Under the pieces are notes generated by a model. That model had not been told where the DNA came from. It ran no database searches and worked only from the letters and a program-made list of their open reading frames with translations. The position numbers and the translations under genes are program-made. DNA of 64,000 bases. Source: Acinetobacter brisouioides. Its GTDB lineage: Bacteria > Pseudomonadota > Gammaproteobacteria > Pseudomonadales > Moraxellaceae. Shown piece after piece: positions 36,015 to 46,787 of this stretch; the first letter of the stretch is position 1, and each line of letters begins with the position of its first letter. The DNA is taken from NCBI RefSeq assembly GCF_004331075.1, contig NZ_SJNX01000006.1:124001-188000 (forward strand), written 5' to 3'.

Positions 36015-37424
36015 ATGAACCAAGTGAAAAAACAACTGTGCGGATTGTTAGTCTGTCTAAGTAGTACCGCCATTTTTCCATTGGCATATGCTGATACACC
36101 GCTAAGCAGTACAATACAATCAACGGATACAGCGGCAAATACCGAATCACATTTTCAATTTCCAACAGAAGCCTCAATCAGCCCTTTTGTCATTGGTCTA
36201 CAAAGCACTTATATCTTTCAGCATAAAGATGCGTTTCATGCCCCTTATTCTGGGTCAAATAGTCTGTTACCAACGCCTGAACGCAGTTATACCTTTACAG
36301 CAACAGCACTGTTAGGTGCGCACTTGTGGCAAGGTGGTGAGCTTTATATCACCCCAGAGTTATATCAGGCACATGGTTTATCCAACCTGACTGGATTGGC
36401 TGGCCCCGTCAATGGTGAGCAGCAGAAAGGTGGTAGTTCACATGGTTTAAATCACTACATTCCCCGTACTTTCTTGAAGCAGACATGGGACTTGGGTGGT
36501 GACCATGTTCAGCTTGCGCCAAGCTTGACACAATTTGCGGACACCGTCACGTCAAAGCGGTTGGTTGTCACGGTAGGAACAATGGCAATCACCGATATTT
36601 TTGATACCAGCCCAACAATAGGTGATCCCCGTAATAATTTTATGAACTGGTCATTCCTGACCTACGGTGCGTATGACTATGCCGCAGACATGAAAGGCTA
36701 TACTTCAGGAATTGCTGTTGAATATTACAATAATGACTGGGCATTTCGTTATGGTCGATTTTTAATGCCAAAGCAAGCGAATGGTCTCATCTTGGATGAT
36801 CATATTCAAAATAGTTTTGGAGAGCAGGTCGAACTTGAGCATGATCATAAGATTGGCGATTTATCAGGTCTAGTGAAGGTCTTGGTATACCGCAATGTTG
36901 CCAACTTTGGAAATTATCACACCGCTGTTGATCAAGCAGCTGCGGAAGGTGTAACTCCCAACATCATGTCATCACAGTCTAAGCATACCAAAGATGGCGT
37001 AGGCATCCATATTGAGCAACATATTACGCCTGATATTTCTCTGTTTACCCGATTATCAACCAACAATGGCAAATATGAACAATGGGCATTTACTGAAATT
37101 GATCGGCAAGCACAATTTGGGTTCACGGGCAATGGAAAGCTGTGGGGACGAAATAATGATAATTATGGTGTTGCTTATGCCATAAATGGCTTATTTAATT
37201 CACACAAAGATTACTTGAAAGCTGGCGGTTTAGGCGGTTTTCTTGGTGATGGTACGCTACGCTATCATACAGAAGACGTCTTTGAAGCTTATTATAATAT
37301 TGCTCTAACTAACGCTTTACAGTTAACCCTTGACTACCAAAACATCGCCAATCCTGGATATAACGCAAATCGTCATGGCCCAGTGAACGTGTTGGGTATA
37401 CGGGTACATGCTGCATTTTTCTAA
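36015..37424 (+). CDS. Carbohydrate porin, OprB family
   Basis: A 469-residue outer-membrane channel. A signal peptide ends near ALAYADT, followed by the family's first strand (QSTYIFQHKDAFHAPYSG), a GLSNLTG / YIPRTFLKQTWDLGG region and a C-terminal VRVHAAFF with terminal Phe. OprB porins let sugars cross the outer membrane in species without maltoporins. In this genus they are also found next to catalase-like proteins. 340 bp separate it from the catalase-like gene, so it has its own promoter. Confidence 0.85.
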   Translation: MNQVKKQLCGLLVCLSSTAIFPLAYADTPLSSTIQSTDTAANTESHFQFPTEASISPFVIGLQSTYIFQHKDAFHAPYSGSNSLLPTPERSYTFTATALLGAHLWQGGELYITPELYQAHGLSNLTGLAGPVNGEQQKGGSSHGLNHYIPRTFLKQTWDLGGDHVQLAPSLTQFADTVTSKRLVVTVGTMAITDIFDTSPTIGDPRNNFMNWSFLTYGAYDYAADMKGYTSGIAVEYYNNDWAFRYGRFLMPKQANGLILDDHIQNSFGEQVELEHDHKIGDLSGLVKVLVYRNVANFGNYHTAVDQAAAEGVTPNIMSSQSKHTKDGVGIHIEQHITPDISLFTRLSTNNGKYEQWAFTEIDRQAQFGFTGNGKLWGRNNDNYGVAYAINGLFNSHKDYLKAGGLGGFLGDGTLRYHTEDVFEAYYNIALTNALQLTLDYQNIANPGYNANRHGPVNVLGIRVHAAFF

Positions 37425-37831
37425 TGTCGATATTGAGTAAAATATCATCAAATATGAGCCTGAATCAGTAATAATATGTTCAATTGATTGTTAAATTTAA
37501 CTGCAAGACCGAACCTAATAGTCGTTTGGTTTTGCATATTTCAATTAAATCCATCCTTAAACCTGAATCACACCATATAAGATATTGTTAATCAATTGAG
37601 TTTATTTTTTCAGCTTGAGTACATTACAGTGTCGGTTTTGCAAGATAACTCATGACTCCCCGATCATAGCACTCCAAGCTAAAAATGACTCTGGCTTTCT
37701 CTCGGGTTGCGATCACCACACTTGCGCCTAAATTTGGTTACCCCATCAAACACTTTGATCTCGATATATGAGCAATATATTGCATAAGTTTTAGGTTAAC
37801 AAAAAACAACTGCGGCACAACTCTTGTCAGA

Positions 37832-38057
37832 TTCAGTAGCGTATTAAACAACTGGAACGTCAAAATAAAGAATGACTACGGGCGAATGAATTTCGTAAAG
37901 CTGCAGCTTTTACTTTACTCAAATCGCTTTTATCTCCCAGTAAAATGCCTTTTAATTCTTCAGTGAAAGATTCAAGTACAGCGATGAACGATTCATTAAA
38001 CTTTTTGCAGAAATCGCCAAAAAGACAAAATAATTCGGGCATATGATCCACGAACAA
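37832..38057. pseudogene. Fragments of two transposases
   Basis: On the plus strand, RIKQLERQNKE-stop-LRANEFRKAAAF (about 37838-37911) is the end of an IS3-family OrfA. On the minus strand, a frame from 38057 reads MFVDHMPELFCLFGDFCKKFNESF, similar to the N-terminus of IS982-type transposases. They abut near 37915. The remainder of 37425-38189 shows nothing else that I can name. Confidence 0.5.
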
Positions 38058-38189
38058 GCATTATTCTTATAACTTATATTTTATAGATACTCAGATCTTT
38101 TCTATTTATTTTCTTATGCAAAACCCAGCTTGATATATTGGGTGAGTATCCAGTGAAGTGACTCACTGGATACGATAAACAAGACGCGA

Positions 38190-39368
38190 TTAAGCAGATT
38201 CTACTGCCAATGCGACGCCCATTCCCCCGCCAATACATAAAGTTGCTAATCCTTTTTTGGCATCACGACGTTGCATTTCATGCAATAATGTCACCAAAAT
38301 ACGGCAACCTGAAGCACCAATCGGGTGACCTAATGCAATGGCACCACCATTGACATTCACTTTATCCATGTTTAAACCAAGTTCTTTTGCTACACCCAAC
38401 GCCTGTGCTGCAAAAGCTTCATTTGCTTCAATTAAATCCACTTCATCCAGACTCCAGCCAGCACGAGTCAAGGTTTTCTTCACCGCTTCAACTGGACCTA
38501 GGCCCATAATTTCTGGCGCAACACCCGACACGGCATAGGCTTTAATGCGTGCCAGTGGTTGTAAGCCCAGCTCTGCCGCCTTTTCTGCACTCATCACCAA
38601 CACTGCTGCTGCACCATCATTAATGCCCGATGCATTACCTGCAGTCACACTACCATCTTTTTTAAATGCTGGTCGCAATTTAGCCAGACTTTCAGCATTG
38701 GTGTCGGCTTTAATATATTCATCACGATCAAAAACCAAAGGTTCACCTTTGCGCTGTGGTACATAAACTGGCGCGATTTCCGCAGAAAATTTACCTTCAG
38801 CCTGAGCTTTAGCCGCCCGTTGTTGTGAAGTTAAGGCTAATGCATCTTGCTCTTCACGGTTAAGCCCGAGCTTTTCTACAATATTTTCTGCAGTAATGCC
38901 CATGTGATATTGGTTATAAACATCGGTCAAGCCATCATAAACCATGCTATCTACGAGCTGAGCATTCCCCATTTTCTGGCCATTGCGCATTTGAATAAAA
39001 TGCACGCTTTGTGACATCGACTCTTGCCCACCAGCAACTACAATATCAGCCTCACCTGAAACAATTGCCTGAGCCGCTAAATGAACAGCACGTAACCCTG
39101 AGCCACATACCACATTTAAGGTTGACGCGGGTACCGTAATCGGAATTCCTGCTGCAATTGCTGCTTGACGTGCAGGGTTTTGCCCCACGCCTGCCGTCAA
39201 TACATTGCCCATAATCACCTGATCAACCTGTTCTGGCTTGACTGCTGCGGCATCTAAGACTGCACGAATTGCAACCTGACCCAATTGAGGAGCACTGACA
39301 CTGGAGATTCCACCAAGAAAACTCCCCACTGCGGTACGCTTTGCTGCAACAATTACGACTTCTTTCAT
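38190..39368 (-). CDS. phaA: Acetyl-CoA acetyltransferase (beta-ketothiolase)
   Basis: A 392-residue thiolase that condenses two acetyl-CoA to acetoacetyl-CoA, the first step of PHB synthesis. The nucleophilic C88 ([11 protein letters not shown]), H348 ([10 protein letters not shown]) and C378 (LCIGGGMG) are all present and the length is that of biosynthetic thiolases. It is the last gene of a minus-strand operon phaB-phaP-phaC-phaA, 98 bp after phaC. A general role in acetoacetyl-CoA metabolism is also possible. Confidence 0.93.
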   Translation of the reverse strand: MKEVVIVAAKRTAVGSFLGGISSVSAPQLGQVAIRAVLDAAAVKPEQVDQVIMGNVLTAGVGQNPARQAAIAAGIPITVPASTLNVVCGSGLRAVHLAAQAIVSGEADIVVAGGQESMSQSVHFIQMRNGQKMGNAQLVDSMVYDGLTDVYNQYHMGITAENIVEKLGLNREEQDALALTSQQRAAKAQAEGKFSAEIAPVYVPQRKGEPLVFDRDEYIKADTNAESLAKLRPAFKKDGSVTAGNASGINDGAAAVLVMSAEKAAELGLQPLARIKAYAVSGVAPEIMGLGPVEAVKKTLTRAGWSLDEVDLIEANEAFAAQALGVAKELGLNMDKVNVNGGAIALGHPIGASGCRILVTLLHEMQRRDAKKGLATLCIGGGMGVALAVESA

Positions 39369-39466
39369 TGTATTCCCTAGAATTTTAAATGTTTTTTTAT
39401 TAAGTCAAATGGTGAACTGCATTTTTTTATCAAAATACAGTTCACACCAATTACAAGTTATTATGA

Positions 39467-41242
39467 TTAAAACAGGTTAACCTGCACGTAACGACCTGGA
39501 GCAGCTTCCTTAACAGGATATAATTCCGTACCTAATACACGTGCTGGTACTTGCTCTCCTGCATATGGTGCAACCCATTCTTGCCAGCGTAACCACCAAG
39601 ATTCCGGATGGAACTGCGCACCATCTAACCACTCTTTGCTATTACTATAAGGCGCAGAATGAGTATAACAGCCGTATTTGTTACGGCTTGGCGGATTGAC
39701 AATACCCGCTACATGCCCTGATTCACCCAGTACTAATGTTGATTCACCACCTAAGACAGTCGCACCTTTAAAGCAAGCATCCCAGAGTGCAATATGGTCT
39801 TCTTGTGTTGCAATAAAGAAGTTAGGTGTTTTAACCCGCGATAAATTCAAACCAACGCCATTAATTTTAATTTTGTTTGGCTGAATCAGATCATTGTTCA
39901 AATACAACTGACGCACAAGAAAACTATGCACCTTGGCTGGAATATTGGTGCTATCACTATTCCAATATAAAATATCGAAATCTGAAGGATCATTACCTTT
40001 CAGGTAATTTTCAATGTAATAGTTCCAATATAAGGTATTTTCACGCAGCAGGCTAAATGTCACAGCCAACTGGCGACCATCAAAATAACCAGTTTGTTCA
40101 TTCAATGTTTCAATACTTGAAACCACTGGTTCATTAATGAATACACCTAAACTGCCAGGATTGTCGAAATCAATCAATGTCGCCAGATAAGTTGCACTTT
40201 TGACATGATTTTTCAGACGCTTACCGACATAATAGGCCTGTGTGGCAGCCAATAAAGTTCCGCCAATGCAGTAACCAATTGCATTTACTTCTTTCTCACC
40301 TGTCATTTCTTCGATGACCCGTAAGGCTTCGACAGCTCCAGAAATGACAAGATCATCAAAGGCGATATTTTTTTGCTCTGCCTTGGGGTTACACCATGAC
40401 ATTAAAAATACCGTATGTCCTTGATGGCGTAACCAGTTCACAAACGAATTCTGTTCGCGCAAGTCAAGTACATAATATTTATTGATAAATGGTGGAACCA
40501 CTAAAATCGGCGTTTGATGAACTGTTTCAGTCACAGCTTCATATTGCAATAACTGGAATAATTCATTTTCAAATACGACAGCACCTGACGTGTATGCTAA
40601 GTCATTGCCCAGACTGAACGAGTCATTGTTGGTCATGCGTACAGACAAATACTTTCCACTGTTCATCAGGTCATCATAAAACGTTTCCATACCCCGAACT
40701 AGATTTTCACCTTGTTCGTTAATCGTTTGCTGAATCACTTCAGGATTAGTCCACAGGAAATTGCCTGGTGCAAAAGCATTAACCATCTGACGGGTGAAAA
40801 AATGAATGCGGTAACGCACTTTATCAGGAATACCGTCCACAACATCTAGCATGTCTTGAACCAGTTTACTGAAATGCAAATAAGACTGCGTTAACAGGTC
40901 ATAATTTGGCTCATCTTGCCACAATGGATTGGTAAACCGACGGTCACCACTTTCAGGTTTCACGAAAGGTTCAACCTGACTCCCCATTACACCACGTAGC
41001 ATGACATTTTGGTAAATCTGCATCTGGCCCTGCCACCATTTGCATTGCATTTCCATTAAGCGCGCTGGATTCTTGACCAACGCTTCAAAAAACACCGCCA
41101 TGTCATCATTGTTGACTTTTGCCAGTGCCTCATTTAATGGATTTTTACCATAATAAAATTCTTGTACTTTTTCCCACATATTTTCATGTACATTAAAAAA
41201 ATTCTGTACATTCTGATTAAACTGAAAAATATTTGGCTCCAT
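39467..41242 (-). CDS. phaC: Class I polyhydroxyalkanoate synthase
   Basis: A 591-residue synthase that polymerises (R)-3-hydroxybutyryl-CoA. The lipase-like box is GYCIGG with nucleophile C325; the other catalytic residues are D482 (TQEDHIALW) and H510 (GESGHVAGI), close to positions in the Cupriavidus enzyme. The N-terminal domain before residue 200 is that of class I enzymes, and no phaE or phaR subunit gene is nearby. A hairpin lies between phaP and its start, so expression may be lower than that of phasin. Confidence 0.95.
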   Translation of the reverse strand: MEPNIFQFNQNVQNFFNVHENMWEKVQEFYYGKNPLNEALAKVNNDDMAVFFEALVKNPARLMEMQCKWWQGQMQIYQNVMLRGVMGSQVEPFVKPESGDRRFTNPLWQDEPNYDLLTQSYLHFSKLVQDMLDVVDGIPDKVRYRIHFFTRQMVNAFAPGNFLWTNPEVIQQTINEQGENLVRGMETFYDDLMNSGKYLSVRMTNNDSFSLGNDLAYTSGAVVFENELFQLLQYEAVTETVHQTPILVVPPFINKYYVLDLREQNSFVNWLRHQGHTVFLMSWCNPKAEQKNIAFDDLVISGAVEALRVIEEMTGEKEVNAIGYCIGGTLLAATQAYYVGKRLKNHVKSATYLATLIDFDNPGSLGVFINEPVVSSIETLNEQTGYFDGRQLAVTFSLLRENTLYWNYYIENYLKGNDPSDFDILYWNSDSTNIPAKVHSFLVRQLYLNNDLIQPNKIKINGVGLNLSRVKTPNFFIATQEDHIALWDACFKGATVLGGESTLVLGESGHVAGIVNPPSRNKYGCYTHSAPYSNSKEWLDGAQFHPESWWLRWQEWVAPYAGEQVPARVLGTELYPVKEAAPGRYVQVNLF

Positions 41243-41293
41243 TTCACCTCTCCAACTGATTACTGACCTTACCTTTGCATCAATGACACTATG

Positions 41294-41326
41294 AAAAACG
41301 GGGAAGTTACTGGCACTTCCCCGTGT
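41294..41326 (-). terminator. Hairpin with T run between phaP and phaC
   Basis: A 10-bp G+C-rich stem (41298-41307 with 41315-41324) is followed on the minus strand by TTTTT. It lies 37 bp after the phaP stop and before phaC, so it may terminate part of the transcripts. Confidence 0.75.
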
Positions 41327-41360
41327 GTTGAGCTTGATATGTCATGGTCTGAGATTGGTG

Positions 41361-41705
41361 TTATTTAGCGTTTGGCATAGATTCGCTAACCAACTTGTCG
41401 AATTCAGATTTGAATTCAGAGGTTAGGCTAGCAAGTTTTTTTCCATCTTCAATCATTTGCTGGCTAAGCTTGGTCATGGTTTCCATTTGTTTGGTACAAC
41501 AGCCAACCATGCTTTGCATATCTTTAACTTCGCTGTTTGCAAACACTTGTGACAAAGTGATGTCTGCATATTGACGAGCAGCATCTAATTGTAAATTAGT
41601 TAAATCAGCAAAGTTTTTAGCAATCAGACTGTTAAATTTTGCATAAGGTTCAAACATGCTTTTATATTGACTGTTCATGTTTGTAAACATTTCACCATAT
41701 AGCAT
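41361..41705 (-). CDS. phaP: Phasin
   Basis: A 114-residue granule-coating protein. It is helical and amphipathic (FNSLIAKNFADLTNLQLDAARQYADITLSQ, then a heptad-like C-terminus), typical of phasins that cover PHB granules and stabilise them. The start at 41705 (MLYGEMFTNMNSQ) is preferred since GGAG lies 9 bp upstream; the frame is open to 41741. It is 80 bp after phaB, in the operon. Confidence 0.88.
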   Translation of the reverse strand: MLYGEMFTNMNSQYKSMFEPYAKFNSLIAKNFADLTNLQLDAARQYADITLSQVFANSEVKDMQSMVGCCTKQMETMTKLSQQMIEDGKKLASLTSEFKSEFDKLVSESMPNAK

Positions 41706-41784
41706 TAGAATTTTCTCCGTAGAATTATGATTAAGTAACATACTTTATTAAAAAAACATCAAATGAGCCATCAATAGACACATC

Positions 41785-42531
41785 TTATTGCATATACAAG
41801 CCACCGTTCACTGACAGTGTTTCACCCGTAATATAAGCACCGTTATCACCTACAAGGTATAATACCGCTGCTGCAATTTCTTCTGGTCGAGCCAAGCGTT
41901 GCAATGGAATTTGATCCTCAATGCTCTTGACGACTTCTTCACGCATTGCAGTTACCATCGGCGTTGCGGTATAGCCTGGAGCTACCACATTGACACAGAT
42001 ACTAGAACGAGCACCTTCTTGTGCCAAGGCTTTGGAAAAACCAATAATCCCAGCTTTTGTCGCTGAATAGTTTGCCTGACCAAACTGACCTTTCAAGCCA
42101 TTCACCGAACTGATATTCACAATACGCCCACTTTTCTGTTCCAACATTTTAAGGAATACAGGCTGTGTCACTGTGAATAATGTTTTTAAATTGGTATCAA
42201 TCACTTGTGTCCACTGTTCGAAGGTCATTTTTTTGAAAGTGGCATCGCGGGTAATACCTGCATTATTGACCAGTACATCTACACGACCTTCTGCCTCAAT
42301 TGCCTCATGAATCGCTACCGTTGCTTCTTCATGCTTGGTCAGGTCGGTCAAAATGAAACGTACATCACTTTCATTAAAACCTTCATTAATTAACCATTGC
42401 TTTTCGCGGTCTTCCTCACGAGGAACAACCGTAGCAATAATTTTATAACCTGCAGCAACCAACTGGCGACAAATTTCACTACCAATCCCACCCAAAGCGC
42501 CAGTAACAAGTGCAACCTTTTTTTCAGACAT
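41785..42531 (-). CDS. phaB: NADPH-dependent acetoacetyl-CoA reductase
   Basis: A 248-residue SDR that makes (R)-3-hydroxybutyryl-CoA. The cofactor loop TGALGGIG (residues 10-17), NNAG (89-92), S141/S142, Y155 and K159 (YSATK) form the SDR active site. The C-terminal YITGETLSVNGGLYMQ is typical of PhaB/FabG-like enzymes. The start at 42531 follows AAAGG by 7 bp; the open frame extends to 42552. It is the first gene of the operon; the promoter lies in the AT-rich 42532-42740. Confidence 0.93.
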   Translation of the reverse strand: MSEKKVALVTGALGGIGSEICRQLVAAGYKIIATVVPREEDREKQWLINEGFNESDVRFILTDLTKHEEATVAIHEAIEAEGRVDVLVNNAGITRDATFKKMTFEQWTQVIDTNLKTLFTVTQPVFLKMLEQKSGRIVNISSVNGLKGQFGQANYSATKAGIIGFSKALAQEGARSSICVNVVAPGYTATPMVTAMREEVVKSIEDQIPLQRLARPEEIAAAVLYLVGDNGAYITGETLSVNGGLYMQ

Positions 42532-42742
42532 ACGTTTTACCTTTAAAATCATTTATTTAAATATTAAAAATAGATATTTATTTATTTTTTATCAGTACAT
42601 AAGTTAACCTTTAACTTATTACGCAAGTATTACAATCACTACTTATTTTTATCGAAAAATGTAACTATTTTCTATTCTCATCTCCCAATAAAAACTCATC
42701 CAGTATCTAAAATTAACTTAATCACTCATTTCCTAATAAATC

Positions 42743-42970
42743 TTGATGGATGGTGATCTGCATTATCAATGGGTCACAACTCTCGTAGTTAAGCCATTCT
42801 TGGCTCTTGCGATTGTCGCCATTCAGGCGTTAGTAGCAGACGATATTCTTTTACTTTCTATGAGTGATATGATTCCTGCGGATGGTCGGATTCTGATGGC
42901 TAAAGATTTATTTGTTGTACAAGCTGCGATGATAGGAGAATCTTGAGCTGTTGAAAATACGCTCTTCAAA
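42743..42970 (+). pseudogene. P-type ATPase fragment (MgtA/MgtB-like)
   Basis: The frame reads ALVADDILLLSMSDMIPADGRILMAKDLFVVQAAMIGES and then TGA, with AVEN following in frame. This matches the actuator-domain region of magnesium-transporting P-type ATPases, where the equivalent is GD-PAD-R---DLF-QA-LTGES-PVEK. Less than a tenth of the gene is left, and the TGES loop is altered to IGES. It lies between the pha promoter and the sensor gene. No other parts of the gene are adjacent. Confidence 0.65.
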
Positions 42971-43073
42971 AAGAGTTAAATACAATCAACTCACTGAATA
43001 TAAAAAAATATTCTTATAGAGGCTAATCTAGATTCAGCGACAGCTGTCGTGTTAACGATAGATACTTAGCTAT

Positions 43074-46000
43074 TTAATTCTGATTTTTCTGAAGCAATAA
43101 ATATTGCTCAAGCTCATCAATTGGCATCGGTTTACCAAACAAATAGCCTTGGTAATCATAACAACCATATTGTTCTAATACATCACGTTGAGCGTCAGTT
43201 TCCACACCTTCAGCCAGCACAGAAATTCCAAAAGTTTTTGTCAAGGCAATGATAATTTTGGCAATTTCAGCGTCACTGGAATTAACCAAAATATCACGAA
43301 CAAAACTTTGATCGATTTTTAATTGATCAATCGGAATTCGTTTTAGATACGTAAGAGATGAATAACCTGTCCCAAAATCATCTAGAGAGAACATTACCCC
43401 ATAACGTTTAAGAACCATCATTTTTTCAACAATATCTTCCACACGCATCACTAAGGCACTTTCAGTGAGTTCCAGTTTGAGTAAATGAGCTGGAGCCTGT
43501 GTACGTTCCAGAATTTCAATCACATCTTGGACAAATTCATCACGACCAAATTGGCTAGCGCTAACATTCACGGCCATGCTGAGTTGAGCTGTTTTTGAGT
43601 GCTTAGCCCATTTACTCAATTGCTGACATGCACTTTCTAGTACCCACTTACCCAGTGGAATAATAAAGCCATTTTCTTCTGCAACAGGAATAAAGCGAGC
43701 AGGTAAAATTAGCCCTTTCGTTGGATGTTGCCAACGTAATAAGGCTTCTACACCAGTCATCTGTTGTACATGATTAACTTGTGGCTGGTAATACAGCACA
43801 AGCTGATTTTTTTCTAGTGCCTGACGTAGTCCAGCATCAATCTCAGCACGTTCCTGAACCTGAGATTGAATCAGTGGATCAAAGAAGCGATACGTATTTC
43901 GACCATAGTTTTTTGCTTCAGACATTGCTATATCTGCGCGTTTAATCGGATCCTGAACATTTTCGTGTGCTTGTAAACCAAACAGGCTGATCCCAATGCT
44001 GGCAGAGCTGCGATATTCCGATTTTTCAAAGAAATATGGTTGAGAAAGTGCCTGTAAAATACATTTTGCAGTCATTTCCGCGTGCTGGATGGCTTCTGTT
44101 TCAGATGCACTTTGGTCAAGCAGTAGAACAAATTCATCACTTCCAAGGCGGGCAATCATGTGATTTGCTCCAGCACAATCTAACAGGCGAGCTGCTACTT
44201 GTTGTAATAAGCGATCCCCAGTTTCATGACCTTCAGTATCGTTCAAGGCTTTAAAATTATCCAGATCAATACACAGAACTATGCCCAACTGTTTTTTATG
44301 TTCCGCTTCTCTCATACTCTTTTCAAGATGATCCAAAAATAGACGACGGTTTGGCAGTTTGGTCAGAGAGTCATAAAATGCTAACAAGCGTATTTTTTCT
44401 TCTGAAGCTTTATAAGCAGAAATATCGGTAATCGATGCGACATAATGAGTCGTTTGACCCTTTTCATCACGTACACTGGCAATCAAGATATACTGTGGGT
44501 ACATCTCTCCGTTTTTACGTTTATTCCAGATTTCACCCTGCCATGATCCTGTGTTACGGATATGATCCCACATGGTGGCATAGAAACTTTTGTCATGTGT
44601 TCCAGATTTTAGGAGACGGGGGGTTTGCCCAATCAGCTCTTGCTGGCTATAACCCGTAATTTCTGTAAAAGCCCGATTGCTACGCAAAATTTTCAGATTT
44701 GGATCCGTGATCAGCATTCCAACCTGGGAATCAAACGCAGCAGCTGCAATGCGCTGATTTTCTTCTGCTTTTTTAATTTCTGTAATATCGCGTGCCGAGC
44801 AGAAAAATACTTCGTAGTCATCAATATGTACCAATACCGAACTGACTTCTACAGGATAGGGTTCACCTTGCGCATTATAGTAAAACGTTTCAAAGCGAAT
44901 ACCTTCAGGAGTGCGAATACCATTTTTTATAAGATCTTGAATCTCGGCTTTATTATAACAGGCATCCCAATAGCACGGAGTTTGACCAATCGCTTCTTCT
45001 GGCGTATGACTGATCATTCGAAAGAATGACTCACTCGCTTCAAGAAGCCGACCTTGACCATCAAGGACATGAATACCGTCATGCGCATTGTGCAATAACA
45101 TCTGACAACGACGATTGGCAAAAAAACTCGCCTGAATCTGACGCCAAAGTAACCACGCTGCAATAGTCGTCACCGAGAGGAAGATAAATTCTAACAACAC
45201 GGCTTTGGTCACGTCATTATACCATTGCGCCAGATAATCTTGTTCGGCGAAGGCAACGACGACAAAAACAGGCATGCTGCTTAACCTACGAAAAGTACCA
45301 ATACGCGGAACTTTATCTGTGGTGCGTCGTGTATAAATGGTGCCAGACTGTATGCCAGAGTGAACCAGCTGAGATAGTTCTGGTGGACCACCAACAAACC
45401 CCACCTGACCATTCCGTGTCTTAAGCATAGGGTTGCGTGCGATAATTCGCATATCCAAGTCTTGTACCAATACGACCCCTTTGGGGCCTACATTCAGTTC
45501 AGTAATCAGATTATTAAAATAGCTGGCAGGCAATACAGCACTAATAATTCCAGCAAAACTTCCATCAGCGTGATTGTAACGTCGTGCAAATAAATGAATC
45601 CAGCCCTGACCATTGGGATTTCTGATCAGTTTGGTGACAAACAGCTGTTCTTTATTTTGCTGTTGGGCATCTTGAAAAAAACTATAATTTTCATAATTCC
45701 AAGACCCATCACCAATACTACTATTGCCAAATTTGACTTGACCTTTTTCATCGGTAATGTTGATTCTTGCAACAGAACTGATCCAATCTTCTTGTTTTTG
45801 AATTAATAAGTTAATGTCCTGATCATTGATTTGTTTTTTCTCACGTAATTCTTTTTCTACATAGGCTTGCAGAGTATGCAAAGATAAATCGATTTCCCTT
45901 GAACTGATGCTAACGCTTTTTTCAAGCAGTAAAGTTAAATTTTCAAGACTAGTCCGAACTTCAGCTTCTTTGCGCTCACGCGAAGTTTGCAAGGTATAAG

Positions 46001-46082
46001 CCAATAAGCTGATCATGAAAATATTCATGATCACTACCGTGAGAACAATAAACACAAAAATAGATTTGTTTTTTTGCAGCAT
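43074..46082 (-). CDS. Membrane sensor with PAS, GGDEF and EAL domains
   Basis: A protein of about 1002 residues. It has a first membrane helix (FVFIVLTVVIMNIFMISLLAY), a periplasmic Cache-type sensor region (to about residue 300), a second helix, two PAS domains (second near EITGYSQQELIGQTP), a GGDEF domain and a C-terminal EAL domain. The GGDEF motif reads RLGSDEF, with Ser in place of the second Gly. The EAL domain keeps EALLRW, DDFGTGYSSL and AEGVETDAQ, so phosphodiesterase activity is likely. It would adjust cyclic-di-GMP in response to an external signal. ATG 46082 is preferred over 46136. Confidence 0.88.
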   Translation of the reverse strand: MLQKNKSIFVFIVLTVVIMNIFMISLLAYTLQTSRERKEAEVRTSLENLTLLLEKSVSISSREIDLSLHTLQAYVEKELREKKQINDQDINLLIQKQEDWISSVARINITDEKGQVKFGNSSIGDGSWNYENYSFFQDAQQQNKEQLFVTKLIRNPNGQGWIHLFARRYNHADGSFAGIISAVLPASYFNNLITELNVGPKGVVLVQDLDMRIIARNPMLKTRNGQVGFVGGPPELSQLVHSGIQSGTIYTRRTTDKVPRIGTFRRLSSMPVFVVVAFAEQDYLAQWYNDVTKAVLLEFIFLSVTTIAAWLLWRQIQASFFANRRCQMLLHNAHDGIHVLDGQGRLLEASESFFRMISHTPEEAIGQTPCYWDACYNKAEIQDLIKNGIRTPEGIRFETFYYNAQGEPYPVEVSSVLVHIDDYEVFFCSARDITEIKKAEENQRIAAAAFDSQVGMLITDPNLKILRSNRAFTEITGYSQQELIGQTPRLLKSGTHDKSFYATMWDHIRNTGSWQGEIWNKRKNGEMYPQYILIASVRDEKGQTTHYVASITDISAYKASEEKIRLLAFYDSLTKLPNRRLFLDHLEKSMREAEHKKQLGIVLCIDLDNFKALNDTEGHETGDRLLQQVAARLLDCAGANHMIARLGSDEFVLLLDQSASETEAIQHAEMTAKCILQALSQPYFFEKSEYRSSASIGISLFGLQAHENVQDPIKRADIAMSEAKNYGRNTYRFFDPLIQSQVQERAEIDAGLRQALEKNQLVLYYQPQVNHVQQMTGVEALLRWQHPTKGLILPARFIPVAEENGFIIPLGKWVLESACQQLSKWAKHSKTAQLSMAVNVSASQFGRDEFVQDVIEILERTQAPAHLLKLELTESALVMRVEDIVEKMMVLKRYGVMFSLDDFGTGYSSLTYLKRIPIDQLKIDQSFVRDILVNSSDAEIAKIIIALTKTFGISVLAEGVETDAQRDVLEQYGCYDYQGYLFGKPMPIDELEQYLLLQKNQN

Positions 46083-46787
46083 ATTTGCTCTGTGAGTTAG
46101 AGTTCTATTTACGCTGCAATAGCCAGCAGCGCCCAAAAAGTTAATCTTTTGGGTTAAGCGATTAGCTTAAAAATTACCAAAAAATACACACAACAATATT
46201 GTTATATATTAATGAATAATGTAATGAATTTTCAGTGATTAAGCTAGTCCTGTTTGAATACACATCCATTTTATAGAAGCTTTCTAACACTCAAGTATTT
46301 GTTTATTTAAAAGATATAGTGGTCAACAAATATAGATACGGTTTTAGTTTTTTGTTTAAATTTACTAAGGGTTAAAATTGGTGTGGTCTAATATGGTGGC
46401 TGCCCGACCTCTAAAGTATGACCAACCTATGATATTGAATATCCTTGATCCACTACAAGACTGGCTGCTGCCAGCTTAAATTTAGGAGTAAATGCTGTTA
46501 TTGATCTCATTGAGCAGCTCTAGATGATTATATTATGACCTAATTAAGTGTTCAGCTTTATTAGAGCACTACAATTTAAGTAAAATAGACCTGTCGAGAA
46601 TAAAGTGTATTCGACTTCATTTTTTTTGATTTTATACATATAGTTGCCTCGACTATGATCAAAATTCAACCATATTTTTTTGTATTTAGCTATGATATTC
46701 ACCCGTTATGAAAACAATTTATTAGGTCATGATATTGACTAAAATATAAATTCTATTTCATTACTCAGGCTATTAATTAAATACACA
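46083..46787. other. Intergenic region, no gene recognised
   Basis: AT-rich with several short hairpins and no frame with convincing signals. Part of it (46390-46480) reads like old coding DNA on the plus strand (DPLQDWLLPA) but I could not place it. Confidence 0.4.

Noticed and set aside
42532..42742. Pho box upstream of phaB
   Set aside because: Phosphate control is known for some pha operons, but no pair of CTGTCAT-like repeats is visible here.
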